9,013 nt of DNA from Treponema sp. UBA4232 (GTDB lineage: Bacteria > Spirochaetota > Spirochaetia > Treponematales > Treponemataceae): contig DGXM01000224.1 in NCBI GenBank assembly GCA_002396325.1, positions 1 through 9,013 of the forward strand, given 5' to 3'. This document shows positions 1 through 5,803 of the stretch, piece after piece. The position numbers were made by a program, and so were the translations under genes. The notes below the pieces were generated by a model. It was not told the origin of the DNA. It saw nothing but the letters and a program-made list of their open reading frames with translations, and ran no database searches. Within the stretch, counting starts at the first letter, position 1. Each line of letters opens with the position of its first letter.

Positions 1-53
1 GCCCGGAATGACGGCGGCAGCAGGTTCTGAATGAAACCGAGTGGCAAACTTAC

Positions 54-77
54 TGGACAGCCACCGACAAATGTCCA
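54..77. other. Inverted repeat in the upstream non-coding stretch
   Basis: TGGACA at 54-59 is matched by its reverse complement TGTCCA at 72-77 with a 12-base loop. A pyrimidine/T-rich run begins only about ten bases later (83-93), so this could be a weak terminator of a gene lying left of the window, but the spacing is poor. All three forward frames hit a stop within the first 34 bases, so there is no supportable coding tail here. Confidence 0.2.
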
Positions 78-85
78 CCGCCCTC

Positions 86-114
86 TTTATTTTAATGGAA
101 ATACATGCTATAAT
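86..114 (+). promoter_or_regulatory. Extended -10 promoter for the repeat-protein gene
   Basis: TATAAT at 109-114 is a perfect sigma-70 type -10 box and is preceded by TG plus one base (106-108), giving an extended -10. The -35 position (86-91, TTTATT) is weak, which is typical when an extended -10 is present. Transcription would start near 121 and leave a leader of about 89 bases before the ATG at 210. Confidence 0.6.
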
Positions 115-144
115 TGCCGATATGAGAGTAATAGGTGATTTTTA

Positions 145-192
145 ACAGGGAATCTCTAAAAGCATCTTTTTTCAGAGATGTCCGATACCTGT
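145..192 (+). promoter_or_regulatory. Structured 5' leader hairpin
   Basis: ATCTCT (152-157) pairs with AGAGAT (174-179). Directly inside it AAAAG (158-162) pairs with CTTTT (166-170) around a CAT loop, leaving a three-base bulge (171-173). An outer ACAGG (145-149) can pair with CCTGT (188-192). The structure ends 8 bases before the GGAGG ribosome-binding site (201-205), so it may affect translation or RNA stability. No T-run follows, so it is not a terminator. No known riboswitch family was recognised. Confidence 0.4.
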
Positions 193-209
193 GATTTACT
201 GGAGGAAAA

Positions 210-1064
210 ATGAAAAAACTACTTGTTTTCGCAGCAGCAGCACTTATGGCAGGAGCAGCATTTGCATTTGACACGGAATCTTTCACCCCGGCCGGTGATA
301 TTTCGACATACACAAAGACTGACTATACAATCATCACGAAATTCGGTGTCACGAAACGCTCTCCCACAGTAAAATACGTCCATGTCTACAATTCAAAGGG
401 ATTCGAAACCGAATGTGCCGGATACAACGCAAAGGACGTACTGATTGACAAAATCGTTTACGAGTACGATGTAAGCCACAGACTCACATCATCTTCTTTC
501 TTCGATGGAAACGGAAAGCTCATCTGGAAGACCGAAATTGAGTACACAAAGGACGGACGCATTTCTGCCGAATCAGAGTACGATGAAGAAAACAAGCTTA
601 CAGGAAAGACAATCTACGAATACAACGACAGCGAAGTTGAAAAAGGACAGGCTCCGAAGACAACCGAATCATACTACGATGGAAACGGAAAGCTCTTGGT
701 CCGCTCAATCGCAACGAACAACAAAGACGGAAAACCAGTCGAGTTGTGCCGCTACTACGGCGACGGAAGTCTTGACCAGAAGGAAATCTACACTTACAAC
801 GAAGCCGGAAAACTTTCCGAAGTGGAATACGTGGAACCAAGCGGACTCACAAGCACCAAGCACTCATACCGCTACGATGCAAAGGGATTTTTGACCGAAA
901 TCCGCACATACAACGCGAACAATGTGCTTTATCAGCGCGAGATTTTCAAGACTGATTCAAAGGGCAACCCCACAACAGTGAGCCTGTATGCCGTTTCTGA
1001 AAAATTCGGCGGCACGGTCGCTGAACTCCAGAGCCAGTCGCAGATGGTTTATTCTTACCGCTAA
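210..1064 (+). CDS. Secreted protein of 26-residue YD/RHS-like tandem repeats
   Basis: A 284-residue exported protein of unknown function. Residues 1-19 form a type I signal peptide (MKKLL, a hydrophobic alanine-rich core, cleavage after AFA), with no lipobox. After a short lead-in, residues 56-266 are tandem repeats: 56-81, 82-107, 108-133, 134-165 (with a six-residue insert), 166-191, 192-217, 218-243 and a degraded eighth from 244. Each has the outline Y-x-Y-[DN]-x-x-G-x-L, then an aromatic-D/N pair near the middle and an L-x-x-K end. This resembles YD/RHS or YwqK-type beta repeats, which often form extended surface or periplasmic structures, but no toxin, catalytic motif or anchor is visible. 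The ATG is fixed by GGAGG at 201-205 and the signal peptide. The gene stands alone between its own promoter and terminator. It could be a periplasmic or outer-surface binding protein; the function is not known. Confidence 0.85.
   Translation: MKKLLVFAAAALMAGAAFAFDTESFTPAGDISTYTKTDYTIITKFGVTKRSPTVKYVHVYNSKGFETECAGYNAKDVLIDKIVYEYDVSHRLTSSSFFDGNGKLIWKTEIEYTKDGRISAESEYDEENKLTGKTIYEYNDSEVEKGQAPKTTESYYDGNGKLLVRSIATNNKDGKPVELCRYYGDGSLDQKEIYTYNEAGKLSEVEYVEPSGLTSTKHSYRYDAKGFLTEIRTYNANNVLYQREIFKTDSKGNPTTVSLYAVSEKFGGTVAELQSQSQMVYSYR
503..695 (+). repeat. 19-bp direct repeat within the repeat-protein gene
   Basis: The 19 bases at 503-521 recur exactly at 677-695, 174 bases (58 codons) later. They encode the D-G-N-G-K-L core of the second and fourth protein repeats (residues 99-104 and 157-162). 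The offset equals one 26-residue unit plus one 32-residue unit, so the DNA copies lie in register with the protein repeats. This suggests recent duplication or gene conversion among units. Confidence 0.8.
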
Positions 1065-1077
1065 TCTTAAAACAAGG

Positions 1078-1111
1078 CCTGTCCCAAACCGAGGGGCAGG
1101 TTTCTTTTTTT
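1078..1111 (+). terminator. Rho-independent terminator after the repeat-protein gene
   Basis: CCTGTCCC (1078-1085) pairs with GGGGCAGG (1093-1100) in an 8-bp stem with one G-T wobble and a 7-base loop. It is followed by a T-rich run broken by one C (1101-1111). It sits 13 bases after the stop codon, so it separates the repeat-protein gene from the LysM gene downstream. Confidence 0.9.
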
Positions 1112-1178
1112 GCCAACTATTCAGATTGCCTGAAATCATACCGATAAACAGATGAGGGCTTGTTGAATTCCGCAAATC

Positions 1179-1193
1179 CGGGTTCACATCCCG
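1179..1193 (+). other. Small hairpin upstream of the LysM gene
   Basis: CGGG (1179-1182) and CCCG (1190-1193) flank a 7-base loop, and GTTG (1162-1165) can pair with CAAC (1198-1201) outside it. It lies in the 164 bases between the upstream stop codon and the ATG at 1229, where no consensus promoter could be found. It superficially resembles a tRNA T-arm, but the rest of a tRNA is absent. The role is unknown. Confidence 0.25.
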
Positions 1194-1228
1194 TACACAA
1201 CTCAGAAAGTCGATGAAACGAGGTATAT

Positions 1229-3730
1229 ATGAAATCTATCGGAATCAAACTTGCAGACGGCACATTCTATCCTGTTATGGAAGAAGGCGACCTTGAAAAA
1301 AAAGTCCTGGAGGTCACAACCGTCACAGACAACCAGACCACCGTTCAGATTGACCTGTACCGTTCGGAAGAAAACACAATGAACGACGCTGAGTATGTGG
1401 ACAGTCTTGAGATAACAGGCCTTGTCCCCCACCCCAACGGAGAACCGAATCTTCAGCTGGAGCTCAGCATGGACGAAGAAGGGGAACTTCACGCCGCAGT
1501 AAAAGACCCTGAAACAGGAGCAAGCAGCACAATCCAGGTGGCACTCGTTTCACGCTCCATTGCAGAGCGCAGTGAGCCTGCCAATTTTGCGCTGGGCCCG
1601 AACACTCTCGCCGAAGATGCACTCGCAGGAGTGGCGGCGGTAGACAGTGTGCTTAGAAACGAAACCGACCCCGATGCTCCGGAAATGCCGGACTTCACGG
1701 CTCCAGACGACTCTCTTGTAAGCGACACATTCTTCAACGAAGGCCAGGTGATTGCCGATGACAATCTCATTTCAGACACCCCCGCCACAGACGACGATCT
1801 TATCATTGATCCGCTCGACTTCAATGCAATTGAGCCGGAAAAAGAGGATAATGAAGAGAAAATCATAGACCGCGACGGAACGGCTTTTTCTTTCCTGGAT
1901 GAAACTCCCGCGGAATCCTCTGAGAAAAAAAATGAAGGCACAGCGGAGACCGCCGCAGCAGAAAACACAGAAGCAGACATCTCAAATCAGAGCGGATATG
2001 CATCTTTCGACACAGACTCAAGCAATCCCGATGACGTTTTGAAGGGAATCAGCGCGGACAGCTTCCTCACGATAGACGGCTCGGAAAATTCCGGTGACGA
2101 AGGATTCCAAGTGCCCCCGCAGCTTTTGGACGGAAACCTTTTCGACGATGTGCCTGCCGCAACATATCCTGAAATCACGGATGAAAGTGCGGAGAATTTC
2201 TCAGACGAGCCTGATTCCGCCGCAGAAGATTTCATTCCACCGGAAGATTCGGACAATCAGAATGATTCGGACAATCAGAATGATTCGAAAACAACGGCCG
2301 TGGAAAAAGACGGGCTTGATGAAGTGATGGAAAATCCTTTCCCCGACACTCAGCTGAACGACATTGACCTTTCCGATTTTGACGACGGAACAAAAGACGC
2401 CGCCGCGGATGCAGACAACAATTTCGGGCTCCCTGAATTCGACGACATTCCCACAGACACAGGCACACTCACCGCAGACATTACGGTTCCGCCCGCAGAA
2501 GATGAAAAGACCTCAGCCGTGGAAAAGTCTGATGAACCCGAGCCCACCGTGGAAAAAGATTACACTGTTGCGCCCACCGCCATTGACGACACAGACTTCT
2601 CCCAGCTCACAGGCGATGATTACACGATGCCTGAACCAAAAGATGATTCAGCAGATTTCCCGGACTTCAACACATTCGACACCCGCGAAACACCGGCATC
2701 CGATCCCCTGCCCCCGGCCGCAGACGACATTGACCTTAATCTGCCCGACTTCGATGCGGACACCTTCGATGACGACTTCAACAAAATCACCGGCAAAAAA
2801 GATTCCGACACAGTGGAAGGACTCCCCGAATTCGATGATCCTTTTGCCTCGCTCAGCAGTCCCACGGCAAACACCGATTTTGAAGTTCCCGATTTCGATG
2901 CCCCCGCACGCTCACAGGACAGTGATTTCTTCGGACTCCCCGATGACACAAACGCTGTTTTTGAAGGAAATGCAGATCCAAGTTCTCCGGAAGAAGACCC
3001 GTTTGCCGATGCCTACGACATTGAAAAAGATGATTACCACGACGAGACGAACCGCAGCAAAGCAAAACGATATGCCGTAATTTCCGCAATTTGTGCGTTC
3101 ATCTGCATACTCGCCGTTGTCTTTGCGGTTTTGATTATCCCGCGCCTGAACAAAAGGAAGACTGAAAATCAGCAGATTGCCCAGACCTCCGTAACGAAGA
3201 CTGACGAAAACACAGTGGTCGAAATCAAACCTGCGGAAAACACAAACAGCAGCACAACGGTTTCCACCGCAACGGACAATGCCGCAAGCGGGACAAAAGA
3301 AAAAGACGCAGCCACGGCAAAATCATCAGAAGAAAAAGAGCCTGCAATCTCTTCTTCAAAAGACGAAAGTACAAGCACTCCGAATACTGCGGAAGCGAAA
3401 GACACAAAACCTGCTGCACAGACAGCCGCTCCTGCAAAAACCGACATTTCCAAACCTCAGCCGGCGGCTCCGAAAGAAGCAATCACGGCCCGCGAAGACG
3501 CTATCGTTGTGGCACGAACTCCGGCCGCTGTGGTTCCTGCTCCACCCGCAAAACCTGCAAACAGACTTGCAGACATAAAGTATCAGGTGCGCTGGGGAGA
3601 CACTCTTTGGGACATTTCGAATGCCTACTATAAAAATCCGTGGCGCTATACCCGTATTGCGGACTACAACAACATCAGGAACCCTGACTTCATCCGCGCA
3701 GGACAGGTGCTCCTTATTCCTGCAGAGTAG
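1229..3730 (+). CDS. Single-pass membrane LysM protein with DnaK-like substrate-binding domain
   Basis: An 833-residue protein with no signal peptide. Residues 3-105 read like the Hsp70/DnaK substrate-binding beta domain: SIGIKLADG, then TVTDNQTTVQIDL, then GLVPHPNGEPNLQLEL, then MDEEGELHAAVKDPETG, in the same order and spacing as DnaK. The ATPase domain and alpha lid are missing. Residues about 110-605 are acidic and low-complexity, with six [MLFV]-P-[DE]-F motifs (153, 401, 477, 505, 532, 553). One membrane helix spans 615-638, flanked by basic residues. A Lys/Glu/Ala/Pro/Thr-rich arm (639-782) leads to a C-terminal LysM domain (783-832, with the WGDTLWDIS and GQVLLIPA signatures). Inferred topology is N-terminus in the cytoplasm and LysM in the periplasm binding peptidoglycan. 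The start has GAGGT at 1220-1224 and coincides with the domain edge. The slt gene follows after 3 bases, so the two are very likely one operon. The LysM and helix calls are firm, the Hsp70-like call is good, and the biological role is unknown. Confidence 0.88.
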   Translation: MKSIGIKLADGTFYPVMEEGDLEKKVLEVTTVTDNQTTVQIDLYRSEENTMNDAEYVDSLEITGLVPHPNGEPNLQLELSMDEEGELHAAVKDPETGASSTIQVALVSRSIAERSEPANFALGPNTLAEDALAGVAAVDSVLRNETDPDAPEMPDFTAPDDSLVSDTFFNEGQVIADDNLISDTPATDDDLIIDPLDFNAIEPEKEDNEEKIIDRDGTAFSFLDETPAESSEKKNEGTAETAAAENTEADISNQSGYASFDTDSSNPDDVLKGISADSFLTIDGSENSGDEGFQVPPQLLDGNLFDDVPAATYPEITDESAENFSDEPDSAAEDFIPPEDSDNQNDSDNQNDSKTTAVEKDGLDEVMENPFPDTQLNDIDLSDFDDGTKDAAADADNNFGLPEFDDIPTDTGTLTADITVPPAEDEKTSAVEKSDEPEPTVEKDYTVAPTAIDDTDFSQLTGDDYTMPEPKDDSADFPDFNTFDTRETPASDPLPPAADDIDLNLPDFDADTFDDDFNKITGKKDSDTVEGLPEFDDPFASLSSPTANTDFEVPDFDAPARSQDSDFFGLPDDTNAVFEGNADPSSPEEDPFADAYDIEKDDYHDETNRSKAKRYAVISAICAFICILAVVFAVLIIPRLNKRKTENQQIAQTSVTKTDENTVVEIKPAENTNSSTTVSTATDNAASGTKEKDAATAKSSEEKEPAISSSKDESTSTPNTAEAKDTKPAAQTAAPAKTDISKPQPAAPKEAITAREDAIVVARTPAAVVPAPPAKPANRLADIKYQVRWGDTLWDISNAYYKNPWRYTRIADYNNIRNPDFIRAGQVLLIPAE
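2246..2287 (+). repeat. 18-bp tandem repeat, 2.3 copies
   Basis: Two exact 18-base units (2246-2263 and 2264-2281) and a six-base partial third copy (2282-2287) encode D-S-D-N-Q-N twice and then D-S in the acidic arm of the LysM protein (residues 340-353). The unit is a multiple of three, so gain or loss of copies keeps the frame. It looks like a replication-slippage product in a disordered region and may vary between strains. Confidence 0.9.
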
Positions 3731-3733
3731 CCT

Positions 3734-5800
3734 TTGAAAAAAAAATACGTTCATTCGGCATTTTCATTAATCCTCCTCGCACTTCTGATGTGCACGACCC
3801 TGACCTGTCACGCAGGGAACCGCACATCGAAATACGGGGATGATGCATTTTATTTCGAGGCATTGAAGGCTCTTGAGAACAAAGACAAAGGGAAAGCCTC
3901 ATCGCTTTTAAAAAAATCCGTCAAAAACGGAAGCCCCATGGTTGCGCGTCTTTCAGCCGAAGAACTTGTTGAAATCTCCAGCGGACGTGAAAAACTTTAC
4001 GCAGCCGAATCAATTTACAAAACCTACGGCGACAGAAAATCCCTTGGTGTGTATGCAGAAGCTCTTTTTGAAAACAACTCCTTTGCGCAGCTTCTGGATT
4101 TGACAAAAGACATGGAAGATGAAGACGACGATGTGACTCTGTACCGGATGATGGCACTGCTGGAAACAGACAGCGAATCATTTTCCGACTCGTTCCACCG
4201 CTGGTGCACAACCACTCCGTACAGCGCAAGGCATCACACCGTCTTCGGATTGATTCAAGAGGCCACCGACAACGACTCCATTTTCTCTTCACCGGCGGCA
4301 AGACTCCGTGAATCGGTTTACACACGCGACTGGGGAACGGCCGCAAAAATGGTTTCCACGGTTTGCAGCGACAATCAGAATATACGTCCGCAGATTTTAA
4401 GCGATGCAGGAAAAGCATTTTTATATGGCTCAAAGGATTACGAAAAAAACGCATCGTATTTATCCACACTCGAAAAAGACGCATCCCCTGACTCGAAATT
4501 TTTCCTTGCCTTTTACCGCGGAAGGCTTTTGGACAAAACGGAAACGAGCAACACTCAAGCTTCACAGGCCTTTCTTACAGCAATGGAAAATGCGCAAAGC
4601 CCGGAGCAGTTCGACAACGCACTGTGGTATTATCTGAACACGGCATTGAAGGACTCCATCGCATCCGCACTTTTTGAGCTGAGCATCTACCGCTCGCAAT
4701 GGAACGACCCCGCATATTTCGACGACTTCCTCGACACGCTTTCGCTCCGATTAATCACCAAGCATCTGTGGCAGGAATATTACAACACGGCAATTCTCAT
4801 CGACGGATACGCAAGCAACGAGGCCACCGCAAAATTTTCTTACGTGGCAGGCTCACTAATCGAAAACAAATTCCTTACACCGAAGACATTTTCCGCAAAG
4901 CAGGCATACACAACTCTTTACTCAAGAGCTCTCAACAGTGAGACAAACATCTATCACAAATTCCTGGCGGCGGAAAAACTCGGACTCACAAAAGACGAAG
5001 TGCTTCAAAATCTTGAGACTCTGCACATCGATGAAAATTTCACAAGGGATGAAGAAGCGGAACACGTTTTGGAAGGCTACGTTGATTTCGAAATTCCTTC
5101 AAGGGTCTATCCATTTTGGAATGAACACAGCACTTCCATTTCAATGGAAACAACACACAAGGCATCCCGTTATCTGCAGGTCTGCGGTGCCGACGATCCT
5201 TCCTATTTCACACTCTCACTCAGAATTGCCTCGCGGAAAGCGCACTCAAGCGAAGGTCCAGTTTCAGAAGACATAATGAGCCTCGCCTTCCCCCGGGATT
5301 TCCAACCCGAAGTGAAAAAATGGTGCACCGAATATAAAATCGACGAATACCTTGCATACGCCCTGATACGCTCGGAAAGTTTTTTCGACCCGCAGGTAAC
5401 AAGCTGGGCAGGAGCAACAGGTCTCACGCAGCTTATGGCACCCACGGCAGGAGACATTGCAGCAAAACTTAAAGTGAAAGATTACGACCTCACCGACATC
5501 AACACAAACCTGCAGTTCGGCATCTACTATCTTTCGGAATTGAGCAGGCGTCTTGACGGGAACAAACTGCAGGCCGTTTTTTCATACAACGCAGGAATCG
5601 GAAGAATCAGACAACTTTTAAAAACCGCCAAAATTGAATTCGAAAAAAACTCGATTCCGGAGGACATTTTCCTCGAAGCTCTTCCAATCCAAGAGACAAG
5701 AGATTACGGCAGAAAAATTGTAGGGGCCTCCGCCATGTACGCAATGCTGTACTACGACAAAGACCCCTCTGAAATAATCAAGGATTTTATGGAAAATTAA
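3734..5800 (+). CDS. slt: Periplasmic soluble lytic transglycosylase, Slt70 type
   Basis: A 688-residue exported lytic transglycosylase, expected to cleave the MurNAc-GlcNAc bond of peptidoglycan with formation of 1,6-anhydroMurNAc. Residues 1-27 form a signal peptide (MKKKY, hydrophobic core, cleavage near CHA); the cysteines at 20 and 25 do not fit a lipobox. Residues about 35-500 are helix-rich and Slt70-like. The catalytic SLT domain covers about 525-680: I-R-S-E-S with catalytic Glu548, ATGLTQLM (561-568), F-S-Y-N-A-G (616-621) and the late E-T-x-x-Y motif (654-658). The length is close to E. coli Slt70. The start is TTG, three bases after the LysM stop, with only a weak purine-rich stretch before it. 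The next in-frame ATG (codon 19) would remove the signal peptide, so TTG is preferred and translation is probably coupled to the upstream gene. Nine consecutive A bases follow the TTG (3737-3745). Family assignment is secure. Confidence 0.93.
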   Translation: MKKKYVHSAFSLILLALLMCTTLTCHAGNRTSKYGDDAFYFEALKALENKDKGKASSLLKKSVKNGSPMVARLSAEELVEISSGREKLYAAESIYKTYGDRKSLGVYAEALFENNSFAQLLDLTKDMEDEDDDVTLYRMMALLETDSESFSDSFHRWCTTTPYSARHHTVFGLIQEATDNDSIFSSPAARLRESVYTRDWGTAAKMVSTVCSDNQNIRPQILSDAGKAFLYGSKDYEKNASYLSTLEKDASPDSKFFLAFYRGRLLDKTETSNTQASQAFLTAMENAQSPEQFDNALWYYLNTALKDSIASALFELSIYRSQWNDPAYFDDFLDTLSLRLITKHLWQEYYNTAILIDGYASNEATAKFSYVAGSLIENKFLTPKTFSAKQAYTTLYSRALNSETNIYHKFLAAEKLGLTKDEVLQNLETLHIDENFTRDEEAEHVLEGYVDFEIPSRVYPFWNEHSTSISMETTHKASRYLQVCGADDPSYFTLSLRIASRKAHSSEGPVSEDIMSLAFPRDFQPEVKKWCTEYKIDEYLAYALIRSESFFDPQVTSWAGATGLTQLMAPTAGDIAAKLKVKDYDLTDINTNLQFGIYYLSELSRRLDGNKLQAVFSYNAGIGRIRQLLKTAKIEFEKNSIPEDIFLEALPIQETRDYGRKIVGASAMYAMLYYDKDPSEIIKDFMEN

Positions 5801-5803
5801 AAA

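Noticed and set aside
1..34. C-terminal tail of an upstream gene ending at the TGA at 32-34
   Set aside because: Only ten codons are visible and nothing distinguishes them from chance; the other two forward frames stop even earlier.
210..1064. RHS-type polymorphic toxin
   Set aside because: Repeats are YD-like, but the protein is only 284 residues, has a classical signal peptide, lacks the RHS core and toxin tip, and has no immunity gene beside it.
1120..1205. tRNA or tRNA remnant, suggested by a T-arm-like segment at 1179-1193
   Set aside because: The loop lacks the conserved A58 equivalent, the stem is only four pairs, no matching acceptor, D or anticodon arms lie upstream, and no CCA-type end follows.
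1489..3089. Several long open frames on both strands inside the LysM gene
   Set aside because: They are shadows of a compositionally biased acidic gene. Their translations are rich in Ser or Arg/Pro/Thr, with no domain and no initiation signals.
3734..3815. Lipoprotein signal in Slt, because of Cys20 and Cys25
   Set aside because: Neither cysteine is preceded by a lipobox: the residues before them are L-L-M and T-L-T. A type I cleavage near residue 27 fits better.
3921..4565. A 214-codon minus-strand frame inside slt
   Set aside because: It lies wholly inside a gene with a clear family assignment, and its Arg/Cys/Pro-rich translation has no recognisable motif.
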